From assembly GCA_016198685.1 (NCBI GenBank), contig JACQID010000007.1:28695-92694 (forward strand): a stretch of 64,000 nucleotides of DNA, written 5' to 3'. Position 1 is the stretch's first letter; each line of letters opens with the position of its first letter. A program made the translations under genes and the position numbers. Shown piece after piece: positions 27,904 to 37,351 of this stretch. The notes under the pieces are model-generated. The model was not told where the DNA came from and did not search any database. It saw only the letters and a program-made list of their open reading frames with translations. This stretch comes from Candidatus Aenigmatarchaeota archaeon (GTDB taxonomy: Archaea > Aenigmatarchaeota > Aenigmatarchaeia > GW2011-AR5).

Positions 27904-29028
27904 ATGGTAGAGTTTGACGAGTTCGGCCCGGAGAAGATTCTGGAAGTCTATGATCCCAAGACCGGCATGCGGGGGTTCACTGTAATTGACAATACCGCTC
28001 TTGGCCCTGCAAAAGGAGGGATACGAATGACCCCTTCCGTTTCTATTCACGAGGTGGCCAAGCTTGCGAGGACCATGACGTGGAAATGCGCCATGGCAGA
28101 ATTGCCTTTTGGCGGCGGGAAGTCAGGCATAATAGCAGATGACAGAAAGATAGACCGCGACAAAAAGATGGAAATAATACGTGCTTTTGCAAAGGCAATA
28201 AAAGTTGTCTGCCCCTCGCAATATGTAGCTGCGCCTGACATGAACACAGGCGAGGCTGAAATGGCGGAATTTGCATTGGCAAATGGCAGAATGAATTCGA
28301 CTACAGGAAAGCCGGCTACCATGTGCGTGCGTCCAGGTGTCAAATGCGGGATACCCCACGAATACGGCTCAACAGGTTATGGCGTATTCCATGCTACAAA
28401 AGTCGCAGCAGAACATCTGAAGATAAGCCTCAAAGGCATGACAGTTTCAATAGAAGGATTTGGCAATGTAGGAACGTTTGCCATGAAATATCTTACAGAA
28501 AGCGGCGCGAAAGTCGTGGGAATTTCCGATTCAAAAGGCACAGTCTATTTGGCTGAAGGCTTTGATTATAACAAGATGATGGATGTAAAGGCATCGCAGG
28601 GCACAGTAACGAAATATCCTGGAGCCAAGATGCTTGATACTTCGGCGGTGTTTGAACTGCCTGTTGATGCAGTGATACCGGCAGCTATACCTAATTCAAT
28701 CACTGAAAAAAATATGAATAAAATTAAAGCAAAAATATTAGTTGAAGCCGCTAATATACCCATGACACCGGAAATTGAAGAAAGATTCCATGCAAAAGGT
28801 GTGATTGTTATACCCGATTTCATCGCCAATGCAGGTGGCGTAATTTCCAGCTATGCAGAATACGTCGGAAAAAACCCCGAAGAGATGCTGAAACTCGTCG
28901 AGAAAAAAATAGTCAAAAATACAAGACTTGTCCTCGAAGAGGCGAAAAAAACTAAAGTAAGCCCGAGAACCTCTGGCATGGGCATAGCTATGCGCCGTGT
29001 ACGCGAAGCCATGAAAAAGAATCGTTAA
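27904..29028 (+). CDS. Glu/Leu/Phe/Val dehydrogenase
   Basis: 374 aa; PAKGGIRMTP, MTWKCAMAELPFGGGKSGI, VSIEGFGNVGTFAMKYL, VEAANIPMTPE. Confidence 0.92.
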   Translation: MVEFDEFGPEKILEVYDPKTGMRGFTVIDNTALGPAKGGIRMTPSVSIHEVAKLARTMTWKCAMAELPFGGGKSGIIADDRKIDRDKKMEIIRAFAKAIKVVCPSQYVAAPDMNTGEAEMAEFALANGRMNSTTGKPATMCVRPGVKCGIPHEYGSTGYGVFHATKVAAEHLKISLKGMTVSIEGFGNVGTFAMKYLTESGAKVVGISDSKGTVYLAEGFDYNKMMDVKASQGTVTKYPGAKMLDTSAVFELPVDAVIPAAIPNSITEKNMNKIKAKILVEAANIPMTPEIEERFHAKGVIVIPDFIANAGGVISSYAEYVGKNPEEMLKLVEKKIVKNTRLVLEEAKKTKVSPRTSGMGIAMRRVREAMKKNR

Positions 29029-29426
29029 CTCGTGTATTCAGGAGTGTCCTGCAATCCGGCCTTCAGCTGTTCAGGTGTGAATCTTTTCTTCCCGTTTGAC
29101 TCCCATTCTTTCAGTACGCTAAGGCATTTTTGGCCCTTGCCCATATCAATGGGATAGAAAGTCATCTTTTCTTTCGCAGGCCGGGTTATTCCCAGATGAC
29201 GGGAATTTTTCTCTTGTCCGTCTGACAGGATTCCAGCATACTGGAATAGTTCCCGATAGCAGACCGCAGTATCGCCTGTGCCTAGCATCGCCATAGTGAC
29301 ATAGCGTATATTATCATTGGAATGATCTCCACGATAATTTTTGCGAAGGGGAGTGCCCATGCATGTGCTTAATTTATCTTTCGTGGTTTTTGTACTGTAT
29401 TGCTTTTCGTCATGATGGAAGTCCAT
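29025..29426 (-). CDS. Hypothetical protein
   Basis: 133 aa ORF between convergent and divergent recognised genes. Confidence 0.45.
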   Translation of the reverse strand: MDFHHDEKQYSTKTTKDKLSTCMGTPLRKNYRGDHSNDNIRYVTMAMLGTGDTAVCYRELFQYAGILSDGQEKNSRHLGITRPAKEKMTFYPIDMGKGQKCLSVLKEWESNGKKRFTPEQLKAGLQDTPEYTS

Positions 29427-29488
29427 AGAATATAATTTGCAAGGATTTATTTATTGAAATTCATTTTTATATGCCAGTCGTCCAATAA

Positions 29489-30793
29489 TTGTTAATGACC
29501 AAGTTCATCTGCCGCCGCCCGGGTCCGAAATCCGTTGCAATAATCCGTCGCGACGACAAGATATCTTCCCCGTCGCTTACAAGGGAATATTCTTTCGTGT
29601 ACAAGAAAGCGAAGGGCATGAATATCTGGGACGTAGACGGAAGAAAATACCTCGATTTTTCTGCCTCGGTTGCTGTCATGGGTGTCGGCCACACAGATAC
29701 GTCGGTTGCCAAAGCGATAACAAAACAGGCCAAAATAGGATTCCATTGCGGCTTTTCGGATTTTTATGCCGAAGTTCCAGTGCAGTTTTGTGAAACTATA
29801 CTAAAACACGCAAAAGGGTTTGACAGAATTTTTCTTTCAAATTCAGGCACAGAAAGCGTGGAAGCTGCTTACAAGCTTGCCCGATGGCACTCAAAGAAAA
29901 AGTGGACGATAGCTTTCAAGCCTTCATTTCACGGAAGAACCATGGGCTCGTTGTCGCTGACGAATTCAAGACCCATACATAGAGACCGTTTCAGTCCGTT
30001 CATGCCGACAACGCATGTTCCTTATCCATACCTTTATAGGTCGCCTTATCATGGAAACGAGAACGAACAGGCAATGCGATATTTGGATAATGTTGAAAAC
30101 GCGATGAAGAGAGACAAAGGAGATGTTGCCTCCATATTCTTCGAGCCTATATGCGGGGAAGGCGGATACATAGTGCCGCCAAAAGCCTTTGTCAGGGGCT
30201 TGCGAAAACTTTGCAATCAATACGGAGTTCTGCTCTGCGCAGATGAAGTGCAGTCAGGCTGCTACCGCACAGGCAAATTCATGGCCATGGAGAATTTCGG
30301 CGTCAGGGCCGATATAGTTTCCATGAGCAAGGCCATAGGAGGCGGCATACCGCTCGGGGCGACGCTTTCAAGCAATAAGGTAATGAACTGGCCTTCTGGC
30401 GCGCATGCAAATACATTTGGAGGCAATCTGATAGCATGCGCTGCCGGCATTGCGACCTTGGGCCAGATGAAAAACAAGAAGCTCGGAGCCAATGCGGCAA
30501 AGATAGGAAAGATGATGCTCAAGCGGCTTCATGAAATGAAGCAAACTCATGATCTCATAGGCGATGTGCGTGGAATCGGGTTGATGATAGGTATCGAAAT
30601 CGTGAACGGGAAGGCGAATGATGAAGTTAAAAGCTCGCAGATACTCTGCAAGGCCGCTGAGAAAGGCTTGCTCCTTTTGCCCGCGGGAAAAAGCTCGATA
30701 AGGATATGCCCGCCGTTGATTATAAATAAACAGCAGGCAGAGCATGGTTTAGATATTCTCGATGAAGCAATAGGCGAGTGCTATAAGCAATGA
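29489..30793 (+). CDS. Class III aminotransferase (GABA/ornithine/lysine-type)
   Basis: 434 aa; FLSNSGTESVEAAYKLAR, PIxGEGGY, LCADEVQSGCYRTG, SMSKAIGGGIPLGA. Confidence 0.93.
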   Translation: MLMTKFICRRPGPKSVAIIRRDDKISSPSLTREYSFVYKKAKGMNIWDVDGRKYLDFSASVAVMGVGHTDTSVAKAITKQAKIGFHCGFSDFYAEVPVQFCETILKHAKGFDRIFLSNSGTESVEAAYKLARWHSKKKWTIAFKPSFHGRTMGSLSLTNSRPIHRDRFSPFMPTTHVPYPYLYRSPYHGNENEQAMRYLDNVENAMKRDKGDVASIFFEPICGEGGYIVPPKAFVRGLRKLCNQYGVLLCADEVQSGCYRTGKFMAMENFGVRADIVSMSKAIGGGIPLGATLSSNKVMNWPSGAHANTFGGNLIACAAGIATLGQMKNKKLGANAAKIGKMMLKRLHEMKQTHDLIGDVRGIGLMIGIEIVNGKANDEVKSSQILCKAAEKGLLLLPAGKSSIRICPPLIINKQQAEHGLDILDEAIGECYKQ

Positions 30794-31476
30794 AAATCGC
30801 AATATTCGGCAGGGACAAGGAAGCAATACGGCTTCACAGGAAGGAAGTTAAAGAAGCGTCTTTCATTTACGACGAAAAAAATCCTGATATAGTCGTTTCT
30901 TTAGGGGGGGACGGCACGTTCCTGATGTCCGAGCGCCTTTACCCCGGGATCCCGAAAATTCTTGTGAGAGGCCATAATATCTGCGTAAAATGCGAAGCGG
31001 GACCGCTGTCAGAAATTCTGCAAAATCTGAAGGCAGGAAAATACAGGATTGAAGAATACAGGAAACTGGAAGCGGAGTGGAGAGGAAAAAAGATTCTTGC
31101 AGTCAATGACATAGTCATAAGGAACAAGAGGCCGATCCACGCCATTCGCTTCCTTGTCTTTGCCAACGACAAACAGGAGGGCGGAGAATTCATAGGAGAT
31201 GGAGTCGTGATCTCAAGTCCCTTCGGTTCCACTGCTTACTATTATTCAATCACTAAGAGAACTTTCAAGAAAGGACTCGGCATAGCATTCAATAATCTGG
31301 CAAAAAAGACGGATCACATGATCGTGCCTGAAAATTCGGCCGTGGAAATAAAGCTCAGCCGCGGGGACGCCACTTTCTCCTGGGACAACAACGAGGAAAT
31401 TGTAGCCATGAGGACGGGCGAATCCGTAAGAATCAAAATGTCCGACAAGGTTGCAAGGATTATCAGGATGAAGTGA
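30790..31476 (+). CDS. nadK: NAD kinase
   Basis: 228 aa; VSLGGDGTFLMSER, GDGVVISSPFGSTAYYYS. Confidence 0.88.
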   Translation: MKIAIFGRDKEAIRLHRKEVKEASFIYDEKNPDIVVSLGGDGTFLMSERLYPGIPKILVRGHNICVKCEAGPLSEILQNLKAGKYRIEEYRKLEAEWRGKKILAVNDIVIRNKRPIHAIRFLVFANDKQEGGEFIGDGVVISSPFGSTAYYYSITKRTFKKGLGIAFNNLAKKTDHMIVPENSAVEIKLSRGDATFSWDNNEEIVAMRTGESVRIKMSDKVARIIRMK

Positions 31477-31477
31477 T

Positions 31478-32080
31478 TCACTTGAAAACCATGCCCGCCT
31501 CTTCCGCCCAGAACAGAAGGTCCATGTGTTCCATGGGCATTTTCACTTTCCTGGAAAATTCACGCATCTTTTCTTCTATTTCCATGTAGCGTTTCTTGGT
31601 CATGGTCTTGGGTATTTCATTTATTGCCCCGTGCTTCAGAAGATTTTTTAGAATATGGCGATCAAGTATGGCGATGTTTTTGCCGTTGCCCACATTTCGC
31701 AGGAAGTGCGACGCTTCCTTGTAGCCGATGCCGCGGATGTTCGTGACAAGCCATTCTCTGCCTTCGGTTGGCGGCATTGCGACTACACGAGGCAAAACTT
31801 GCATGTGCTTGCGTGCTTCTACTATGTTGCGCGACTTTTGGTTATGGAATCGCACGCCTCTTACGCATGCTTTCACAGCATCTTCGGTCCCGTCAAACAG
31901 CACGCTCTGCCTCATCATTTCTTTTAATGAAGAATCGCAATTCACGGCCTTGGATTGGGGAGTAAGAAGGCAGAATGCGAGCTCTGGAAAAAGCGTTTCT
32001 GGCGTTCTGGGAATGGCAGCAAAGTCGGCAAGACGTGATATTATTTCGTTCTTTCTGCGTGAATAAGATGCAACAAACAT
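31478..32080 (-). CDS. ogg: 8-oxoguanine DNA glycosylase/AP lyase (Ogg2-type)
   Basis: 200 aa; HhH-GPD: NIRGIGYKEASHFLRNVGNGKNIAILDRHILKNL. Confidence 0.88.
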   Translation of the reverse strand: MFVASYSRRKNEIISRLADFAAIPRTPETLFPELAFCLLTPQSKAVNCDSSLKEMMRQSVLFDGTEDAVKACVRGVRFHNQKSRNIVEARKHMQVLPRVVAMPPTEGREWLVTNIRGIGYKEASHFLRNVGNGKNIAILDRHILKNLLKHGAINEIPKTMTKKRYMEIEEKMREFSRKVKMPMEHMDLLFWAEEAGMVFK

Positions 32081-32098
32081 AGATTTCTTTTTTCATTC

Positions 32099-32166
32099 CT
32101 CTATTTATTCCATTACTATGCTTGCATGGCAGAAAAGCTCTATTTATTCCATTACTATCCTTGCAT
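32099..32166. repeat. 29-nt direct repeat, 39-nt period, at the acdB 3' end
   Basis: ctctatttattccattactatgcttgcat (32099-32127) and ctctatttattccattactatccttgcat (32138-32166). Confidence 0.9.
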
Positions 32167-32758
32167 CGGCAACCTTTGCGTTCCTTGTTCCGACAATAAG
32201 CGGGTTGATGTCCATCTCGGCAATTTTATGCCTTCTGCATATTTGCGATATTTTCACTATCGCTTTCTTCAGGGCATTGATATCGGCATTAGCCGAGCCT
32301 CTAAAGCCGTATAGAAGTTTCTTCATCTTCAATTCCCCAATCATCTGTGCGGCATCTTTTTCGGTTACAGGGCATATTCTGAAGGAAACGTCTCTAATCA
32401 ATTCTACAAGTGTGCCGCCCGTTCCTATCATTATGGCATGGCCAAATGCCGGATCTTTCTTTACTCCTATGATCATTTCGACGCCTTGCAGGTATTCCTG
32501 CATGATTATCGAATAAGGCGCGAGCTTCCTTTTCTTTGCGATAGCGACAAGCGCTTCATATGCATCCTTGGCGTCTTCGTTCCTTTTCACGACTACAACG
32601 CCGCCTATATCGGTTTTATGAAGAGCTTTTTCCGAAACGATTTTCAGAACAAACGGAGGCTTCCAGAATCCAGCGGCTTTTTTCACCACAGTGCTTTTGG
32701 CAACAGAAACGTATTTTTTAAGGAACGTCTCGGCCTCTCTTTCAGCAAGAACTTTCAT
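32144..32758 (-). CDS. ADP-forming acetate-CoA ligase, beta (ATP-grasp) subunit
   Basis: 204 aa; GFWKPPFVLKIVSEKALHKTDIGGVVVV, VEMIIGVKKDPAFGHAIMIGTGG, EMDINPLIV. Confidence 0.88.
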   Translation of the reverse strand: MKVLAEREAETFLKKYVSVAKSTVVKKAAGFWKPPFVLKIVSEKALHKTDIGGVVVVKRNEDAKDAYEALVAIAKKRKLAPYSIIMQEYLQGVEMIIGVKKDPAFGHAIMIGTGGTLVELIRDVSFRICPVTEKDAAQMIGELKMKKLLYGFRGSANADINALKKAIVKISQICRRHKIAEMDINPLIVGTRNAKVADARIVME

Positions 32759-32822
32759 CCTTTTAATTGTGGACGGCCAAATAAATCTTTAAGTTTCGGT
32801 TTAGGAATTCTATATTGGTAGC

Positions 32823-34181
32823 ATGAATTTTGACCCGTTCTTCAAGGCAAAGAGCATTGCCGTCATCGGAGCCTCGCGGGAGAGCGGAAAGGTAGGCAAT
32901 GTCATAATACGCAATCTTGTAGATGGCCGCTATGGGGGGAAGATATTCCCTATAAACCCGAAGGCAAATGAGATTTTGGGCCTAAAAACCTATGATTCAG
33001 TCGCATCTGTGCAAGAAAAAATAGAATTAGCGGTTATTGCCGTGCCAACAGAGCTTGTTTTCAGGGTTCTTGACGAATGCAGGAAGAAAAACGTCAAGAA
33101 TGTCATTATAGTTACTGCGGGTTTCAGGGAAGTGGGCAACTCAGAAGGGGAAGAAAAACTCAAGAAAATGCTCAAGCAATACAAAATCAGGGCGATTGGT
33201 CCCAATTGCCTTGGCACTTTCAATTCATATACGAGACTGGACACGATGTTTTTGCCGAGGTACAGGCTCACGAGGCCCGGAAAGGGCGGGATTTCATTCA
33301 TCTGCCAGTCTGGTGCCGTGGGCTCGGCAATCCTGGATTTGGCGACATCGCATGGATATGGATTCGCCAAGTTCGCAAGTTATGGAAATGCCACTGACGT
33401 AGACGAGTCGGATCTCCTTGAGTACATGGGCAATGACAGGGACACGAAAGTCGTATGCATGTATATTGAGGGTGTCAAGGACGGCAAGAAATTCCTGGAA
33501 ACAGCAAAGAGGGTAACAAAGAAAAAACCTGTCATAGTCATAAAAGGCGGCATTACGGCCCAGGGCTCTCACGCCATTCTATCGCATACAGGCTCTCTTG
33601 CCGGTTCTGCCGACATATATTTTGGGGCATTCAAGCAAGGCGGAATAATACGGGCAGATTCGCTATATGATATGTTCAACTATGCAAGGGTTCTTGAAAC
33701 ATGCGTGCGGCCAAAGGGCAGACGCGTGCAGATAATCACGAATGGCGGCGGTTATGGTGTTCTGAGCACTGACTACATAGTGGCTAACGGCCTTCAGATG
33801 GCTGAAATGAAAGAGGCAACGCGAAAATCCTTGCGAAGCCAGTTTCCTAAAATCGTGAATATAGGAAACCCGCTCGATCTTGTCGGGGACGCTACAACCG
33901 AGAGGTACAGGATTGCGATGGAAGCTGCACTTGGGGATGATGCCATTGATTCAATACTGCTTATAGCATTATACCAGACGCCTCGCATAACCACAGACAT
34001 CGTAGATATGATAGTTGAAATGAATGACAGAAAAAAGAAGCCCATAATTGTTGTCTCGACAGGCGGCGAGTTCACGGAGCTTCTGAGCAAGAACCTGGAA
34101 GCGAACGGCATACCAACCTTTGAGTATCCGGAGGCAGCAGTGCGCTCAATAACCGCTTTGACGGAGTATTACGGCAAGTGA
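32823..34181 (+). CDS. ADP-forming acetate-CoA ligase, alpha subunit
   Basis: 452 aa; KSIAVIGASRESGKVGN, GPNCLGTFNS, SFICQSGAVGSAILD, ILSHTGSLAGS. Confidence 0.92.
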   Translation: MNFDPFFKAKSIAVIGASRESGKVGNVIIRNLVDGRYGGKIFPINPKANEILGLKTYDSVASVQEKIELAVIAVPTELVFRVLDECRKKNVKNVIIVTAGFREVGNSEGEEKLKKMLKQYKIRAIGPNCLGTFNSYTRLDTMFLPRYRLTRPGKGGISFICQSGAVGSAILDLATSHGYGFAKFASYGNATDVDESDLLEYMGNDRDTKVVCMYIEGVKDGKKFLETAKRVTKKKPVIVIKGGITAQGSHAILSHTGSLAGSADIYFGAFKQGGIIRADSLYDMFNYARVLETCVRPKGRRVQIITNGGGYGVLSTDYIVANGLQMAEMKEATRKSLRSQFPKIVNIGNPLDLVGDATTERYRIAMEAALGDDAIDSILLIALYQTPRITTDIVDMIVEMNDRKKKPIIVVSTGGEFTELLSKNLEANGIPTFEYPEAAVRSITALTEYYGK

Positions 34182-34221
34182 TGACATATGCGATTTTTAA
34201 GCATAATAGATTATTAGCTTT

Positions 34222-34581
34222 ATGAAGAACGAACTTGAACTGGTTCAAAAATTCCACGAAAAATTCAAGGCGCCTGTGCTTGGGAAGCCGTCGCTGATCC
34301 CGAAGGACCGGTCTGAACACAGGCACCGCATGATGAAGGATGAAGTGGAAGAATATGCGGAGGGCGTTGAAAAGGGAGACCTTGAAAATATTGCAAAGGA
34401 ACTTGCAGACATACTTTACGTAGTATATGGAACGATTCTGGAGCATGGCTTGCAGGACAAGATGGAAGCTGTGTTTGAGGAAGTCCACAAGTCCAACATG
34501 AGCAAGGACTACCATCAATACAAGATGGTCAAAGGGCCGAAATATGTCAAGGCCGATGTGGGGAAGATATTGAAAGAATAG
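34222..34581 (+). CDS. MazG-like nucleotide pyrophosphohydrolase
   Basis: 119 aa; MMKDEVEEYAEGV...NIAKELADILYVVYGTILEHGLQ. Confidence 0.8.
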   Translation: MKNELELVQKFHEKFKAPVLGKPSLIPKDRSEHRHRMMKDEVEEYAEGVEKGDLENIAKELADILYVVYGTILEHGLQDKMEAVFEEVHKSNMSKDYHQYKMVKGPKYVKADVGKILKE

Positions 34582-34664
34582 AAAATCGGGTGTCGTTTGT
34601 TTAAGCATCGTGTATGGTTTTGTTTTTAATAGCATTTTTATAGATGTGCAAGGAAATAAAAATC

Positions 34665-34928
34665 ATGGGAGATCTCATTGAATTCTATGGAACGGAATGC
34701 CACTTCTGCGTGCAGATGGCGCCGCTGGTCGAGCGTCTTGAAAAAGAGGAAGGCGTTAAGCTCGATAAGGTCGAAGTCTGGCACAACCAGGCAAATGCGC
34801 GCATGTTCATGGAAATAGACAAGGGAAGATGCGGAGGAGTCCCCTTTTTCTACAACAAGAAGACCGGCAAGTTCATCTGCGGCGCAACAGATTACGATAA
34901 TTTCAAGAAATGGGCGTTAGGGAAGTAA
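34665..34928 (+). CDS. Thioredoxin-fold protein
   Basis: MGDLIEFYGTECHFCVQMAPLVERL...GGVPFFYNKKTGKFICGA. Confidence 0.8.
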   Translation: MGDLIEFYGTECHFCVQMAPLVERLEKEEGVKLDKVEVWHNQANARMFMEIDKGRCGGVPFFYNKKTGKFICGATDYDNFKKWALGK

Positions 34929-34963
34929 ACGGGTTTTAATAATCTGGTTGTTAAAATGAATGG

Positions 34964-35290
34964 ATGGCAGACGATTATACGCCTTTACTTCCGGGCATGA
35001 GAAATGCAGGAAATCCTCCGAATATAGGAGATATGGTAGCGTACTTTCCTTCTGGTTCCGCAAATCCTGTTTATGGCGTGGTGATAGAGCCAAGAAATGG
35101 CGGTGGAGTCTATTCTGTGCTAATGTATAACGAAGAGATCTTTGTTTTGAACGCGGATGCGTTGCATGTGATAGATCCGGACAAAGAGGCGGCTTATTTG
35201 GAATGCTCAACAAATATCCAAATAGAAGCGATACGGTCAAGAACCGCGAAGATGATAGATTTTCTTGCCAAGGGACGGAAAAAACTTTAA
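34964..35290 (+). CDS. Hypothetical protein
   Basis: 108 aa ORF. Confidence 0.45.
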   Translation: MADDYTPLLPGMRNAGNPPNIGDMVAYFPSGSANPVYGVVIEPRNGGGVYSVLMYNEEIFVLNADALHVIDPDKEAAYLECSTNIQIEAIRSRTAKMIDFLAKGRKKL

Positions 35291-35314
35291 GTCTGTCCGG
35301 CTGGAAATACTATC

Positions 35315-36391
35315 ATGCCGGAGAAAATTGCAGCAAGTTTTCAAATTCCTTATTTCCAAATCATGGACGAAACAGGCGCTATTGATAAAAATCTGATGCC
35401 GGTTGTTGACAAGGATGCCATAAACGCGATGTACAGGGTGATGGTGCTTGCCCGTGTGCTTGATGAAACTATGCTGAAGCTTCAGCGGGAAGGGCGTTGC
35501 GGCGTTTATGCGCCTCTTCGCGGGCAGGAGGCGTCGCAGGTCGGCGCATCTTCAGTGCTATTGAAAGACGACTGGCTCTTCCCCATATACAGGGACGCCG
35601 CAGCCATGCTGCTCAAGGGCATGCCGGCCAAATTGATAATACAATACTTCAAGGGCGACGAGCGGGGGATGAATATACCGAAAGGAGTCAACATATTTCC
35701 TTTTGCGATCCCTGTTTCGACGCAAAACCCTCATGCAGTAGGCGCCGCCATGGCAGCTAAGATGCGGGGCGACAAAACTGTTGTCATGGTTTTCCTTGGC
35801 GATGGAGCATCGTCAAAAGGCGATTTTTACGAAGCCATGAATTTTGCAGGCGTGTTCAAAGCTCCTGTTGTATTCGTATGCGAAAATAACCAGTATGCAA
35901 TTTCCGTGCCGCGTTCTCAGCAGACTGCGGCAGAAACAATAGCGCAAAAAGCAATAGCGTGCGGGTTTCCTGGAGTGCAAGTTGACGGCAATGATATATT
36001 TGCCGTTTACAAGGCGGCTTCCGATGCAGTGGCTCGGGCAAGGCAAGGAAACGGCCCTAGCCTTATAGAATGCATGACTTACCGCCTTGCTGACCACACA
36101 ACAGCAGATGATGCCACAAAGTACCGAAATGATGCGGAAGTCAAAGCATGGGAAAAAAAAGATCCCATCCTCCGGATGGAGCGGTACATGCTTGCTAACA
36201 GTCTGATGCATGAAGGTGAATTCCAGGCAATCCGCGAAGAAGCACGCAAAGACGTGGACAAGGCAGTTTCTGAGGCGGAGGCCGAGCCGAGACAGAGGCC
36301 GGAAGACATATTCAACTATATCTACGCGGAGATGCCGCAGAATCTCAAGGAGCAGATGGAGTACATGAAGTCGTTCGGTGAAAAGAAATGA
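35315..36391 (+). CDS. pdhA: 2-oxoacid/pyruvate dehydrogenase E1 alpha
   Basis: 358 aa; GDGASSKGDFYEAMNFAGVFKAPVVFVCENNQYAISVP. Confidence 0.93.
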   Translation: MPEKIAASFQIPYFQIMDETGAIDKNLMPVVDKDAINAMYRVMVLARVLDETMLKLQREGRCGVYAPLRGQEASQVGASSVLLKDDWLFPIYRDAAAMLLKGMPAKLIIQYFKGDERGMNIPKGVNIFPFAIPVSTQNPHAVGAAMAAKMRGDKTVVMVFLGDGASSKGDFYEAMNFAGVFKAPVVFVCENNQYAISVPRSQQTAAETIAQKAIACGFPGVQVDGNDIFAVYKAASDAVARARQGNGPSLIECMTYRLADHTTADDATKYRNDAEVKAWEKKDPILRMERYMLANSLMHEGEFQAIREEARKDVDKAVSEAEAEPRQRPEDIFNYIYAEMPQNLKEQMEYMKSFGEKK

Positions 36392-37350
36392 AAGTCAACA
36401 TGGTCACGGCATTGAATATGGCGCTTGAGCAGGAGATGAAGCGCAACAAGAATGTAATCATCCTAGGGGAAGATGTGGGAAGGGACGGCGGAGTATTCCG
36501 CGTGACCGAAGGGCTTCTTGGAAAATTTCCAGGTCGCGTCATTGACACGCCCTTGGCCGAACTTGGCATCGTCGGCGTTGGCATAGGCATGGCTGTCTAC
36601 GGCATGCGGCCTGTTGCAGAAGTGCAATTTGACGGTTTTGTCCAGCCTGCAATGGACCATATTGTCAATCACATGGCACGGCTAAGGAACAGGACGCGCG
36701 GCAGATACACTGTGCCAATGGTTTTGCGTTTCCCTTATGGTGGAGGAATAAAGGCGCTGGAGCATCATTCTGATTCGCCTGAAACGTTTTTTGTTCATAC
36801 GCCAGGGCTCAAGGTAATCATTCCATCCGGTCCTTACGATGCCAAAGGTCTTCTTGCCTCAGCAATACGCAGCCCCGACCCTGTGATATTTATGGAGCCA
36901 AAACGCATATATCGAGCTATAAAGGAAGATGTGCCCGAAGAGGAATACACAGTGCCTATAGGAGAGGCTAAAGTTCTGCGCGAAGGCGCAGAGATCACGA
37001 TTATTGCCTATGGATCAATGATAAGGGAATGCATTAAAGTAGCAGAAAGTTCTAGTTATAGCATAGAGATAATAGATTTGAGAACGCTAAGTCCGGTTGA
37101 TTTTGCAGCAATAGAAAAGAGCGTCAAAAAAACGGGAAGAGCTGTCATAGTTCACGAAGCTCCGCGTACCCTTGGAATGGGCGCAGAAATTTCAGCTCTC
37201 ATAAACGAAAAGCTGTTGCTCAGCCTGAAAGCGCCTGTCAAGCGGGTAACGGGCTTTGATATCATCATGCCGCTTCCTCAAATGGAGGATTATTATCTTC
37301 CGAACGCAGAGAGAATAACTGCTGCGGTCAAGGAATGCATGGAGTTTTAG
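36388..37350 (+). CDS. pdhB: 2-oxoacid/pyruvate dehydrogenase E1 beta
   Basis: 320 aa; ILGEDVGRDGGVFRVTEGL...DTPLAELGIVGVGIGMA. Confidence 0.93.
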   Translation: MKVNMVTALNMALEQEMKRNKNVIILGEDVGRDGGVFRVTEGLLGKFPGRVIDTPLAELGIVGVGIGMAVYGMRPVAEVQFDGFVQPAMDHIVNHMARLRNRTRGRYTVPMVLRFPYGGGIKALEHHSDSPETFFVHTPGLKVIIPSGPYDAKGLLASAIRSPDPVIFMEPKRIYRAIKEDVPEEEYTVPIGEAKVLREGAEITIIAYGSMIRECIKVAESSSYSIEIIDLRTLSPVDFAAIEKSVKKTGRAVIVHEAPRTLGMGAEISALINEKLLLSLKAPVKRVTGFDIIMPLPQMEDYYLPNAERITAAVKECMEF

Positions 37351-37351
37351 C

